Shown: piece after piece, positions 44,516 through 53,149 of the stretch
Layout: the number at the start of each line of letters is the position of its first letter
How positions within the stretch are numbered: the first letter of the stretch is position 1
Assembly: GCF_016481275.1 (NCBI RefSeq)
Contig: NZ_JAEMNW010000001.1
Location: forward strand, 1,355,531-1,419,530
DNA length: 64,000 nt
Reading direction: 5' to 3'
Origin: Antrihabitans auranticaus
GTDB taxonomy: Bacteria > Actinomycetota > Actinomycetes > Mycobacteriales > Mycobacteriaceae
Program-made: the position numbers and the translations under genes
Notes under the pieces: generated by a model
What the model was told of the DNA's origin: nothing
The model's database searches: none
What the model saw: only the letters and a program-made list of their open reading frames with translations

Positions 44516-45504
44516 TGTGTATGTGCTTCTTTCACGAGGTCCTTCGCAACCCAGGGTGCGCCGAGCAGCGCTTGGTGCACGATGCCTGCCATGATTTCCG
44601 CGGTGGCGGCCACGAAGCGAGTCGGGATGCCGTCGTCACCACGGAAAGCGACGTCGTCGACACCGCCGCTGCGCAATCCGGCGTCGAGGCCGACCTCGGT
44701 CCACCGGCGGATCTGCTCACCGTCCAGGACAAGATCGCCTCTCGCCGCGCAGATCGCCAGCGCCGCAACAAGTGTGTAGCACCCGAAGTTCGAGACCGAC
44801 GCCGGGAACAAGTAGTCGACGAGCGTGGCAGCAAAGAATCCACCGGCGACGGATACGCCCGCGGGCGTCAACGGCTCGGCCTGTTCACGGATGTTGCCGA
44901 AGCCGATCTCGTTGCCGTTGTCGCCGATTCCGATCGTCAAGGCACCGGAGTCTGCGCCGGCCTGAACATAGTCGTCACCGTACGGGTCGCCAACGTCCAC
45001 GAGCGTGCCCCACACGAGATGTCTTGTGCCACGCGAGTTTCTGCCCAGCTTCTCGACGGCGACGACGATGTCGAAGCCCGCACCGAAACGTCGCGCAGAC
45101 TCCGTATCGGGCAGATCTGCGCGGCGCAGAGTGACCGCTGGGAGGTCAGCGGCGTCCATGATCGATTGGATCGGCGCCATCGCCTCCGCATCCACGATGA
45201 TCGTTACGTCGAAGCCGAGCAACGTCAGCGCGCGGGCGAGCGCAATCGATCCGATCGGTCCGTCGATCTCGCCGCACGGAAACCGTACGGCGTCGACGAG
45301 TCCGGTCACGATGAGCACCTTCCCCTTTTCCCGACCGAGGATCGCCTGCGCGATTTGATACGACAGCGGCGGCGCTGCGGAATCGCGAACCAGGTTGTAG
45401 AACGGCGCAACCACGCCGGCGGGACTCGTCGGCGGCCGCATCTCCGTGATTGCGAATCGATCCAGGCTTTCGAATGCCGGATGCGATTCCGGTTTGGCGA
45501 CCAT
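44512..45504 (-). CDS. DUF4392 protein, C-half of D-glutamate cyclase type
   Basis: A 330-residue protein of the DUF4392 family: VLIVTGLVDAVRFPCGEIDGPIGSIALARAL (in parts), VTIIVDAEA, GAGFDIVVAVEKLGRN, TIGIGDNGNEIGFGN. It corresponds to the C-terminal domain of D-glutamate cyclase. ATG 45504 has GGAAGGAAG 6 bases upstream. Stop and start overlap with the DUF1445 gene. A GATATAC-type operator lies 34 bases upstream, shared in sequence with the FAH operon and the NCS1/GntR locus at 55 kb, so it may be controlled by the GntR at 54426-55148. Confidence 0.85.
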   Translation of the reverse strand: MVAKPESHPAFESLDRFAITEMRPPTSPAGVVAPFYNLVRDSAAPPLSYQIAQAILGREKGKVLIVTGLVDAVRFPCGEIDGPIGSIALARALTLLGFDVTIIVDAEAMAPIQSIMDAADLPAVTLRRADLPDTESARRFGAGFDIVVAVEKLGRNSRGTRHLVWGTLVDVGDPYGDDYVQAGADSGALTIGIGDNGNEIGFGNIREQAEPLTPAGVSVAGGFFAATLVDYLFPASVSNFGCYTLVAALAICAARGDLVLDGEQIRRWTEVGLDAGLRSGGVDDVAFRGDDGIPTRFVAATAEIMAGIVHQALLGAPWVAKDLVKEAHTQ

Positions 45505-45537
45505 GGCAGCTTCCTTCCGATCCCGTTGCTCGTTCAC

Positions 45538-45552
45538 GATATACCGTATCTC
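45538..45552. promoter_or_regulatory. GATATAC-type operator, D-glutamate cyclase genes
   Basis: GATATACCGTATCTC is an imperfect 7-1-7 inverted repeat (one mismatch) 34 bases before the DUF4392 ATG. The core GATATAC recurs at 45759, 55158, 55246 and 55359 upstream of other genes of this region. Confidence 0.65.
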
Positions 45553-45657
45553 ACTATGGCGGAAGGTAGCAAACCGAGCCGTCCGAGCAGCGGCCTATCG
45601 GCAGACCTCCTACGCTCCCCATCCTCGCTGGTAACCTGTTGCTCCGCACTACTTTTC

Positions 45658-45701
45658 GGGATGCGCACCGGATATATGACCCTAAAGCCGGTGCGTATCC
45701 C
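45658..45701. repeat. 14-base inverted repeat in the divergent gap
   Basis: GGGATGCGCACCGG (45658-45671) and CCGGTGCGTATCCC (45688-45701) pair at 13 of 14 positions, and the remaining pair is G-U if read as RNA on one strand. The 16-base spacer contains ATATATGACC. It sits between the divergent DUF4392 gene and the FAH operon, in a 322-base gap with no gene. It may be a double operator or a transcript hairpin. Confidence 0.6.
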
Positions 45702-45758
45702 TAAACGGGGCGCGGCGGGAGAGGCGCAAGTTTTGAGCTGTCGGTTGTCCAACAACGA

Positions 45759-45771
45759 GATATCGTATATC
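45759..45771. promoter_or_regulatory. GATATAC-type operator before the FAH operon
   Basis: GATAT-CGT-ATATC is a perfect 5-3-5 inverted repeat, 55 bases before the FAH hydrolase ATG. Read on the other strand it contains GATATACG, the core found at 45538, 55158, 55246 and 55359. Confidence 0.65.
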
Positions 45772-45826
45772 GTCAATTCTAGCTAGACAGGTCAGCTCGA
45801 TCAGAATCGATTACAGGAGAAACGCA

Positions 45827-46681
45827 ATGCGCTTGGCGACCGTGAAAGTCGACAACACCAGACGAGCGGTCTTCGTCGACCCGAAGCGCGGGGTGCTGTT
45901 CGCCGACTCGGTTCTGCCGAACTTCGACGGCGACGTGCGCGACCTGGTCGAACTCGATGCGGACGATGATGTGCTCGCCCTAGCCGCACGGGCCCATGAC
46001 GACCTCTTCGTCCCTGTCGACGAGATGCTGTTCACGGCGCCCTATCTGCGCCCTCGCAAGATCTGGGGAATCGGGCTCAACTACCGCGACCACGCAGGAG
46101 ACCTGTCCGAATCGGTACCCGACGAGCCGGCGTCTTTCATCAAAGGCGACCACACGATTGTCGGCCAGGACGAACCGATCGAACTGCCGCCGACCACGTT
46201 GAGCAACAGGGTGACCGCCGAGGCCGAGATCGGGCTGATCATCGGTCGCACCTGTCGCAACGTGTCCGAAGAAGATGCCCTTGATTACGTCTGGGGAGTG
46301 ACGACCATCCTCGACCAGACAGCGGAGGACATCCTGCGCAGAAATCCTCGTTTTCTCACGCGCGCCAAGAACTTTCCAAACTTCTTCTGTTTCGGGCCCG
46401 AGCTGGTGCCGATGGCAGAAGTGCGGGACACGTTTCCCGAACTCGGCGCCATCGAGGTCTCTACAGTGCGCAACGACGACGAGATTCGCTCGAACACGGT
46501 CTCCAACATGACCTTCTCTCCCCGGCATCTCGTCAGCTTCCACAGCCAGGTGATGCCGCTGTTCCCGGGCGACATCATTTCGACCGGCACACCCGGCGCG
46601 CTCGTCGTCGCCGACGGTGACCGCATCGAATGCCGGATTCCCGGAATCGGCATACTGCGCAACACGATCAAGCAGGGCTGA
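45827..46681 (+). CDS. Fumarylacetoacetate hydrolase (FAH) family protein
   Basis: A 284-residue FAH-fold enzyme, usually hydrolysing or decarboxylating 2-oxo acids with Mg2+. KIWGIGLNYRDHAGD is the conserved entry, VTAEAEIGLIIGRTC holds the acidic metal ligands, and VMPLFPGDIISTGTPGAL the C-terminal motif. It starts an operon with a PLP dehydratase-like gene (5 bases later), RidA and an SDR. ATG 45827 has AGGAG upstream. It may act on a 2-oxo acid released downstream of the PLP enzyme. Confidence 0.9.
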   Translation: MRLATVKVDNTRRAVFVDPKRGVLFADSVLPNFDGDVRDLVELDADDDVLALAARAHDDLFVPVDEMLFTAPYLRPRKIWGIGLNYRDHAGDLSESVPDEPASFIKGDHTIVGQDEPIELPPTTLSNRVTAEAEIGLIIGRTCRNVSEEDALDYVWGVTTILDQTAEDILRRNPRFLTRAKNFPNFFCFGPELVPMAEVRDTFPELGAIEVSTVRNDDEIRSNTVSNMTFSPRHLVSFHSQVMPLFPGDIISTGTPGALVVADGDRIECRIPGIGILRNTIKQG

Positions 46682-46686
46682 GTTCG

Positions 46687-47976
46687 ATGAATCGCGATGC
46701 CTTGGCCGACTTGCTATCCGAGACAATCGATGCCACGTACAAGGGCGTGCCGCTCGGTGCAACCGTCCGTCTCGATGAGGTCGGCAACCAAAGCTGGAAC
46801 GTCGCGCGAGGCGATCTCGCGCTACCGGTGACGACGTTGCGACGTAACGCAATCGACCACAACCTCGACACGATGGCGCAGTATTGCGTACGCCACGGCG
46901 CGTTGTTCGCTCCGCACGGAAAAACGACAATGTCACCACAATTGTTCGAACGCCAACTTGCGGCGGGCGCCTGGGCAATGACCGCCGCAACGCCCTCACA
47001 GGTGGCGATCATGCGGAAGTACGGCGTCACCCGAATCATCATGGCGAACGAATTGTCCGATGCGCACTCCGTCCGCTGGATCGCAGGTGAGCTGACCGCG
47101 AATCCGGACTTCGACTTCTACTGCCTTGTAGACGATCCCGAAACCGTCTCCTACATCGACGACATCATCGCAGCGACCGGTGCCGATCTCAGTCTGAATG
47201 TGTTGTTGGAGATGGGCATCGACGGCGGACGCGGCGGTATCCGGACCGAGAAGGATGCAATCGCTGTAGCCGATGCTGTCTCGGCAGCGCGGCACCTCAC
47301 CTTGCGCGGTGTCGAAACCTACGAAGGCCTCGTGACGTCCGGCGGCTCGGCGACCGATCTTGCCGCAATCGACGTGTTGTTCGACCGGGTCCGGCGCCTC
47401 GTCGATCTTTTGGAAGAACGAGACTTGTTCGGCGCCGGTGACGTGATCGTCACAGCCGGCGGCAGTTCGTATTTCGACCGCGTCGTCGCCAAGCTGGCGG
47501 CTTGGCCGAATGCGAAACAACCTGTCCGACTGGTACTTCGCAGCGGCTGCTACCTCAGCCACGACCTCGGCAAGTATCACTCGCTGTCACCACTCGACGG
47601 CCGTCGCGCGGAGCACGAGACGCTGCACCTCGAGAACGCCCTCGAAGCCTGGGGCAGCGTATTATCCTGCCCGGAACCAGATTTGGTGATCGTCGGTAGC
47701 GGCAAGCGGGACGTGCCGTACGACGCCGGCCTCCCGACCGCCCTACGCGTGCACCATCGGGATGGATCGGTCACCGAACTCGGCAGCACCACCGAGGTTT
47801 TCAAGGTGATGGATCAGCACGCCTTTCTGCGCGTCAACGTCGAATCGGCGATCCGGCCGGGTGACATCGTCGTATTCGGTCTCTCACATCCGTGTACGGC
47901 ATTCGACAAGAGCCGATTCATTCCGGTGATCGACGACGACTACACGGTCGTCGACGCGATCCGGACCTTCTTCTGA
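46687..47976 (+). CDS. D-serine dehydratase/D-threonine aldolase-like PLP enzyme
   Basis: A 429-residue fold type III (alanine-racemase-like) PLP enzyme. The cofactor Lys is in FAPHGKTTMSPQLF. RGVETYEGLVTSG, TAGGSSYFDRV and VLRSGCYLSHDLGKYHSL are barrel motifs. VFGLSHPCTAFDKSR supplies the His and Cys zinc ligands typical of DSD1-like D-serine dehydratases. Such enzymes dehydrate D-serine or D-threonine, or D-3-hydroxyaspartate, to 2-oxo acid plus ammonia through an enamine. The RidA gene next to it fits that chemistry. ATG 46687 is 5 bases after the FAH gene. Confidence 0.8.
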   Translation: MNRDALADLLSETIDATYKGVPLGATVRLDEVGNQSWNVARGDLALPVTTLRRNAIDHNLDTMAQYCVRHGALFAPHGKTTMSPQLFERQLAAGAWAMTAATPSQVAIMRKYGVTRIIMANELSDAHSVRWIAGELTANPDFDFYCLVDDPETVSYIDDIIAATGADLSLNVLLEMGIDGGRGGIRTEKDAIAVADAVSAARHLTLRGVETYEGLVTSGGSATDLAAIDVLFDRVRRLVDLLEERDLFGAGDVIVTAGGSSYFDRVVAKLAAWPNAKQPVRLVLRSGCYLSHDLGKYHSLSPLDGRRAEHETLHLENALEAWGSVLSCPEPDLVIVGSGKRDVPYDAGLPTALRVHHRDGSVTELGSTTEVFKVMDQHAFLRVNVESAIRPGDIVVFGLSHPCTAFDKSRFIPVIDDDYTVVDAIRTFF

Positions 47977-47992
47977 CCCGAAAGCTCATTCA

Positions 47993-48334
47993 ATGAACAG
48001 ACCCTATTCGCCGAGCGTCCGTCGCGGCAATCTCGTCTTCACCGCGGGCCAGTGCGGCTACCACCTCGACAAGACCCTGGCTGAAGGTTTCCAGGCGCAG
48101 ACGAGGCTTGCGCTCGAAAATCTGGGCGGCGCTCTCGCGCTGAGCGGCGCAACCTTCGCCGATGTCGTGTCGGTCAACGTGTTTCTCGCCAGCGGTGACG
48201 ACTTCGAGGCGATGAACGCCGTCTACACCGAATTTTTTGCCGAGCCGTTTCCTGCCCGGACCACGGTCACAGTGGGCTTGCGCCCAGGTGTCCTGTTCGA
48301 GGTCAATGCGCAGGCCGTCGTCTCGGATCAGTAA
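47993..48334 (+). CDS. RidA-family enamine/imine deaminase
   Basis: A 113-residue RidA (YjgF) protein: RRGNLVFTAGQCGYHLD, ALENLGGALALSGATFADVVSVNVFLASGDDF, and PARTTVTVGLRPGVLFEVNAQAVV, with the active-site Arg in PARTTV and Glu in FEVNAQ. RidA proteins hydrolyse reactive 2-aminoacrylate or related enamines made by PLP dehydratases. Its place 16 bases after such a gene supports a dedicated partner role. It is slightly shorter than the 125-130 residues of housekeeping RidA. Confidence 0.9.
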   Translation: MNRPYSPSVRRGNLVFTAGQCGYHLDKTLAEGFQAQTRLALENLGGALALSGATFADVVSVNVFLASGDDFEAMNAVYTEFFAEPFPARTTVTVGLRPGVLFEVNAQAVVSDQ

Positions 48335-48364
48335 GCAAGCAACTAACTCTCATCGGAGGAACCA

Positions 48365-49141
48365 ATGGATCTGGGCATCAGGAACAAGGTCGCGCTCGTG
48401 CTCGGTGGTGGAGGCGGGCTAGGTCGCGCGATCGCGACAACGTTGAGCGCCGAGGGCGCCGCAGTCGCGATCTCGGACAAGAACGAAGATGCACTCGAGG
48501 AAACGACCGCCCAACTACAGAACGCATCCCTTGCGCTCAAATGGGACCTCGCCGATCTCGATGCCGTATCCGGTCACATCACGACCATCGAGGACACTCT
48601 CGGCCCGGTCGACATACTCGTGAACATCACCGGCGGACCGCCGCCGACGCCGGTATCCGGGCAGGACGTCGCACTCTGGGGCGAGCATTTCCGGTCGATG
48701 GTGCTGTCGGTCATTGCCATCTCCGATCGGGTGCTGCCCGGCATGAAGGAGCGCGGCTGGGGCCGACTCGTCACGAGTGCATCGTCCGGCGTGATTACGC
48801 CCATTCCGAACCTCGGATTGTCGAATGCGTTGCGCTCCGCCCTCGTCGGCTGGTCCAAGACCCTGTCCCAAGAGGTCGGCCGGCATGGGATCACGTCGAA
48901 CGTCATCGTTCCAGGCCGCATCGCGACGAAGCGAATCACCTTTCTCGACGAGGCGAAGGCCAAACGCGAGAACCGTCCAGTTGCCGACGTGACTGCTGAC
49001 AGCGTCAGCTCCATCTCGGTTGGCCGCTACGGCGACCCGCAGGAGTACGCCGATGCCGTTGCCTTCCTGGCGAGCACGAGGGCCGCGTACATCACGGGTT
49101 CCGTGTTGCGCGTCGACGGCGGGTTGATCGCGAGCGTCTGA
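48365..49141 (+). CDS. Atypical SDR (BKR-like, without Tyr-x3-Lys)
   Basis: A 258-residue SDR with a normal nucleotide site (VALVLGGGGGLGRAIATTL) and NITGG, but the active-site segment reads SASSGVITPIPNLGLSNALR: the positions of the usual Tyr and Lys are Ser/Asn and Arg. A family of such BKR-like proteins exists, and they may use another mechanism or act as non-catalytic partners. GRYGDPQEYADAVAFLASTRAAYITGSVLRVDGG is the normal C-terminal block. AGGAGG-like GGAGGA precedes the ATG. It ends the FAH operon and converges on the GntR gene at 1-base distance. Confidence 0.8.
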   Translation: MDLGIRNKVALVLGGGGGLGRAIATTLSAEGAAVAISDKNEDALEETTAQLQNASLALKWDLADLDAVSGHITTIEDTLGPVDILVNITGGPPPTPVSGQDVALWGEHFRSMVLSVIAISDRVLPGMKERGWGRLVTSASSGVITPIPNLGLSNALRSALVGWSKTLSQEVGRHGITSNVIVPGRIATKRITFLDEAKAKRENRPVADVTADSVSSISVGRYGDPQEYADAVAFLASTRAAYITGSVLRVDGGLIASV

Positions 49142-49142
49142 G

Positions 49143-49835
49143 CTAGATCCGCGAAGCTCGCGCCTCGGCGCGCATGGCGTCGAGTACGCGAGCCTCGGAA
49201 TCGTCGATGTAGGACAACAACGCCCGCGCAGCGAGCTCACGCTTTCCGCCCAGCAGGAGGTCGGCGATTTCGCGATCCCGCGGGATCCACAAGGTCTGGA
49301 ATTCGGTATCGATCGGCAACGCCCAGAACGCGATTCGCAGCTGCGCAAGTTGCTCATCGAAGAACCGGGACATGCTCGGCGACTCGAGCAATCCGACGAT
49401 GGCGGTGTGCACGCCAAGGCTCGCGGTCGCAGCCTGCGCCCATTCGTCGCGCGCCAGATGCTCCTCGGCCTCGACAACCGCTCGCTCTACCGCGAGGAGG
49501 CGCTGCTCGTGTGCACGTGAACTGTTCTGTACTGCTGAGCATTCCAACGTCCGCCGGACCCGGTAGATGTCTCGCACCTCATCGATATCGAGTCGGCGCA
49601 CGGCAGCACCGCTGTGCAATCGAAGTACGACGAGGCCCTGAGCCGCCAACAGCCGCAGCGCTTCTCGAGCGGTATTGCGCGACACCTCGAACCGTTGCGC
49701 CAACTCTGCGTCCTTGATTCGAGCGTCCGCACCGAGTGCGCCCGCGAGTACTTCGCGGCGGAGAGTCTCGGCTACCCGCTCAGCGCTGAACGCGACCGTC
49801 GGCGCCGCGCTGTGTGAGTCGACAATGCTGGACAC
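49143..49835 (-). CDS. GntR-family (FCD domain) regulator
   Basis: A 230-residue FadR-like regulator. The winged helix contains IKDAELAQRFEVSRNTAREALRLLAAQGLVVL (in parts) at about 39-70. The C-terminal FCD domain is visible (DIYRVRRTLECSAVQ, LGVHTAIVGLLESPS). It is divergent from the aldehyde dehydrogenase operon, and the gap holds three copies of TTCGTAGGAC, which makes it the likely regulator of that operon. It differs from the GntR genes at 41667 and 54426, so the region holds three GntR systems. Confidence 0.85.
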   Translation of the reverse strand: MSSIVDSHSAAPTVAFSAERVAETLRREVLAGALGADARIKDAELAQRFEVSRNTAREALRLLAAQGLVVLRLHSGAAVRRLDIDEVRDIYRVRRTLECSAVQNSSRAHEQRLLAVERAVVEAEEHLARDEWAQAATASLGVHTAIVGLLESPSMSRFFDEQLAQLRIAFWALPIDTEFQTLWIPRDREIADLLLGGKRELAARALLSYIDDSEARVLDAMRAEARASRI

Positions 49836-49888
49836 AGGTTCACACTAGCAGCGCTCCCAGCTCAATTGTTCAACATCGATTCACGCTC

Positions 49889-50038
49889 TTTCGTAGGACA
49901 ATCTTTCGGACTAATCCGACAGACCAGCCCTTATATCGGAATTTAGTGCGGTTACAGTCTAGTTTTCGTAGGACAATCCTGTATCGTAATGGGTGGTTCG
50001 GCAGATCGACGCAGCTCACCGACCAAAGTTCGTAGGAC
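49889..50038. repeat. Three direct repeats of TTCGTAGGAC, probable operators
   Basis: TTTCGTAGGACAATC occurs exactly at 49889-49903 and 49964-49978, and TTCGTAGGAC again at 50029-50038. The first two are 75 bases apart, about seven helical turns. A palindrome TCGGA-CTAA-TCCGA lies at 49906-49919, next to the first copy. All are in the 228-base gap between the divergent GntR and aldehyde dehydrogenase genes. Confidence 0.7.
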
Positions 50039-50063
50039 GAAAAGCAGATCTGATCGGAGCGGC

Positions 50064-51494
50064 ATGACCAGAACCATCCAGAACGTGATCGACGGCAAGT
50101 CGGTCGATGCCGCATCGGGCAGAACGACCGACCTGATCGACCCCTGTACTGGTGAGTTGTTCGGCACAGCAGCGCTGTCGAGTGACCTCGACGTCGATGC
50201 GGCCTACGAATCGGCGGCTGCGGCGTTCGAACTGTGGAAAACCGTGAGCCCGCGGGAGCGCCAGGCCTTGTTGTTGCAGATCGCCGACGCAGTCGAAGCC
50301 GCAGCCGAGGAGTTGATCGCCGCCGAAAGTCAGAACACCGGGAAGCCGATCGCTCTGCTGCGAGCCGACGAACTGCCGGATGCGGTCGATCAGATCCGGT
50401 TCTTCGCCGGTGCGAGCCGGGTCCTCGAGGGCTTGAGTGCCGGCGAGTACACATCCGGCCATACCTCCTACATTCGCCGGGAACCGATCGGAGTGATCGG
50501 CCAGGTCGCGCCGTGGAACTACCCACTGCTCGAGGCGGTCGGCAAGTTCGCTCCAGCTATCGCGGCCGGAAACACTGTCGTTCTCAAACCCAGTGATACA
50601 ACGCCTGTTTCGACCGTGCTACTGGCCTCCATCGCAGCCGAGTTTCTCCCGCCGGGTGTTCTGAACGTCGTCTGCGGCGATCGCGACACAGGTCGAGCCG
50701 TCGTCTCGCATCCGACCGCGCAGATGGTTGCCATCACCGGATCGGTCCGGGCAGGATTCGAGGTTGCCCGTACCGCCGCCGACGACGCGAAGCGTGCGCA
50801 CCTCGAACTCGGCGGCAAGTCACCGGTCATCGTGTTCGCCGACGCCGATCTGGATTCGGCTGCCACGACGATCGCAGAAGCCGGCTACTACAACGCCGGC
50901 CAGGACTGCACCGCGGCTACCCGGGTGCTCGTGGCGGAGTCCGTCGCGGACGACTTCGCCGCTCGCCTCGCCGAGCGCGCCAGAGAAACAAAGGTCGGGT
51001 CCCCGACCGATCCCGACGTCTTCTGCGGGCCACTCAACAACGCAAACCAACTGGCGCAGGTCAGCGGGTTCGTCGAGCGAACTCCAGGGCACGCGGCGGT
51101 TCTCGCCGGCGGTACCCAGCTCGGGACACGCGGATACTTCTGGGCGCCAACGGTTATCGCAGGACTCCGACAGGACGACGAGATGAGCCAGAACGAAATC
51201 TTCGGCCCTGTCATCACCATCCAGACATTCAGCGACGAAGCAGACGCCGTGCGCAGCGCCAACGATGTCCGCTTCGGCCTCGCTTCATCCGTGTGGACCA
51301 CCGACAACTCGACTGCGATGCGCGTTTCCAGCCGACTCGACTTCGGCACGGTGTGGGTGAACTGCCACACCGTCAACGTGTCCGAGATGCCGCACGGTGG
51401 ATTCAAGCACTCGGGTTACGGCAAGAACCTATCCATGTACGCGCTGGACGACTACACCCGTATCAAGCACGTCATGCACAACATCGCGCCGTAG
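50064..51494 (+). CDS. Aldehyde dehydrogenase
   Basis: A 476-residue NAD(P)-dependent aldehyde dehydrogenase. GQVAPWNYPLLEAVGKFAPAIAAGNTVVLKPSD (in parts) binds the nucleotide, AHLELGGKSPVIVFADADLDSA has the general-base Glu, and YYNAGQDCTAATRVLV the catalytic Cys. It resembles betaine- and aminobutyraldehyde dehydrogenases (EMPHGGFKHSGYGKNLSMYALDDYTRIKHV at the end). ATG 50064 has GGAG upstream. It is first in an operon with a GMC oxidoreductase, so it could oxidise the aldehyde made by that enzyme. Confidence 0.9.
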   Translation: MTRTIQNVIDGKSVDAASGRTTDLIDPCTGELFGTAALSSDLDVDAAYESAAAAFELWKTVSPRERQALLLQIADAVEAAAEELIAAESQNTGKPIALLRADELPDAVDQIRFFAGASRVLEGLSAGEYTSGHTSYIRREPIGVIGQVAPWNYPLLEAVGKFAPAIAAGNTVVLKPSDTTPVSTVLLASIAAEFLPPGVLNVVCGDRDTGRAVVSHPTAQMVAITGSVRAGFEVARTAADDAKRAHLELGGKSPVIVFADADLDSAATTIAEAGYYNAGQDCTAATRVLVAESVADDFAARLAERARETKVGSPTDPDVFCGPLNNANQLAQVSGFVERTPGHAAVLAGGTQLGTRGYFWAPTVIAGLRQDDEMSQNEIFGPVITIQTFSDEADAVRSANDVRFGLASSVWTTDNSTAMRVSSRLDFGTVWVNCHTVNVSEMPHGGFKHSGYGKNLSMYALDDYTRIKHVMHNIAP

Positions 51495-51523
51495 CCGTGC
51501 CCCTCGGTGCGAAGAGAGAAGCA

Positions 51524-53149
51524 ATGATGGACGACAACACAGCGGACGCCGACGCCGTAGTGATCGGATCGGGACCGTCTGGTGCGATCATGACCTACAC
51601 CCTGGCGGAAGCCGGGTTCAAGGTTGTATGCCTGGAGCAAGGCGATTGGGTCAACCCAAGCGACTACCCGGGTAACAAGCCGGAATGGGAACTGCTCATT
51701 CAAAAGCAATGGGCGCACGACCCGAACGTGCGTCAATTCGCTTCCGACTACCCGCTCGACGTCTCAGCCTCGGCGATAGCGCCGTCGATGTTCAACGGTG
51801 TCGGCGGCTCTACCGTCTACTACGGCGCCGAGTGGCCGCGGTTGCTACCGTCGGACTTTCACGTTCGAACCCTCGACGGCGTAGCCGACGACTGGCCCAT
51901 CACCTACGCCGAGCTTGCGCCCGACTACGACGAGATCGACGCGTTCATGGGGGTATCCGGACTTGGCGGTGACCCCGCGTACCCGGACGGGCTCGACTAT
52001 CCCCTGCCGCCCATGCCGATCGGCAAAGGCGGAATGCGCGCCGCAGCCGGAATGAACAAACTCGGCTGGCACTGGTGGCCCGGTACGAACGCCATCCCGA
52101 GCCAGAAGTTCAAGGCCATGTCGGCGTGCGCGCGCTGGGGTGTGTGCGAGTGGGGTTGTCCGGAAAGCGCGAAAGCCTCCGCTGACATCGCCTGGTGGCC
52201 ACACGCATTGAAGTCCGGCGCCACTCTGGTGACCGGCGCGCGCGTGCGGCGCATCGAGACCCGCTCCGATGGCAGGGCTGACGCAGTGCTGTGGCTCGAC
52301 CGCCACGGCGTCGAACATCGCCAGCGTGCCAACGCGGTCGTGGTGTGCGCCAACGGTGTCGGCACGCCACGATTATTGCTGCTGTCCGACTCCACCGCAC
52401 ACCCCGACGGGCTCGGCAACTCATCAGGCCTGGTCGGCAAAAACCTTATGCTGCACCCGAACCCCGGCGTAACCGGCTATTACGACGACGACCTCGACAG
52501 CTGGAAGGGCCCGTCCGGCCAGAACATTCACTCGATGGAGTTCTATGACACGCGCCCAGAGCACGACTTCGTCCGCGGGATCAAGATGATGACCTTGCCG
52601 ACACCTGGACCGCTGAATGCCATCGAAACTCGGCGCGAAGCATCGACATTCGACGAATTGTGGGGGCCGGCGATCCATCACGCCGCGCGCTCGCATGCCC
52701 GCGGCATCATCTGGGCAGCGAACACGGAAGACCTGCCGGAAGAACACAATCGGGTCACCCTCGATCCGAAACTCGTCGACAACCACGGCATCCCCGCACC
52801 GAAGGTGAGCTACACGATCGCCGACAACACCTGGAAACTGATCAAGTTCGCCGTGGACCGGATGGAGGAGGTGCACGCCGCCTCCGGTGCTGCCGAGACG
52901 TTCCCGGTCGAGGTCATGCCGGACCTCCCGGGGCACCTCCTGGGTACGGCACGGATGGGCAACGACCCTGCCACATCGGTCGTCGACTCCTACGGTCGAA
53001 TGCACGACTCCCCTAACGTTTTTGTCGCCGACGGAAGCGTTTTCGTCACAAGCGGCTCGGCGAATCCGACCGCGACCATCTCAGCGCTGGCGTTGCGGAT
53101 CGCCAAGAACCTGGTCCGCACCGCCAAGGACGGAACGGTCGTCCGATGA
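51524..53149 (+). CDS. GMC-family oxidoreductase
   Basis: A 541-residue glucose-methanol-choline oxidoreductase. FAD site AVVIGSGPSGAIMTYTLAEAG near the N-terminus, NGVGGSTVYYGAEWPR, CEWGCPESAKASADIAWWPHAL, and the C-terminal GHLLGTARMGNDPATSVVDSYGRMHDSPNVFVADGSV and NPTATISALALRIA (in parts). No signal peptide is seen. Relatives oxidise alcohols and sugars, and those with a gluconate-dehydrogenase subunit 3-like partner pass electrons to the membrane chain. Its stop overlaps the start of that partner gene (ATGA). It probably makes the aldehyde for the preceding dehydrogenase. Confidence 0.9.
   Translation: MMDDNTADADAVVIGSGPSGAIMTYTLAEAGFKVVCLEQGDWVNPSDYPGNKPEWELLIQKQWAHDPNVRQFASDYPLDVSASAIAPSMFNGVGGSTVYYGAEWPRLLPSDFHVRTLDGVADDWPITYAELAPDYDEIDAFMGVSGLGGDPAYPDGLDYPLPPMPIGKGGMRAAAGMNKLGWHWWPGTNAIPSQKFKAMSACARWGVCEWGCPESAKASADIAWWPHALKSGATLVTGARVRRIETRSDGRADAVLWLDRHGVEHRQRANAVVVCANGVGTPRLLLLSDSTAHPDGLGNSSGLVGKNLMLHPNPGVTGYYDDDLDSWKGPSGQNIHSMEFYDTRPEHDFVRGIKMMTLPTPGPLNAIETRREASTFDELWGPAIHHAARSHARGIIWAANTEDLPEEHNRVTLDPKLVDNHGIPAPKVSYTIADNTWKLIKFAVDRMEEVHAASGAAETFPVEVMPDLPGHLLGTARMGNDPATSVVDSYGRMHDSPNVFVADGSVFVTSGSANPTATISALALRIAKNLVRTAKDGTVVR

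Noticed and set aside
44389-45786. 465-codon open frame antisense to the DUF1445 and DUF4392 genes
   Set aside because: Runs across two well-supported genes and their gap and has no recognisable domain.
49836-50063. Possible CRISPR-like array in the repeats at 49889-50038
   Set aside because: Only three short copies with unequal spacing and a divergent regulator next to them; operator repeats explain this better.
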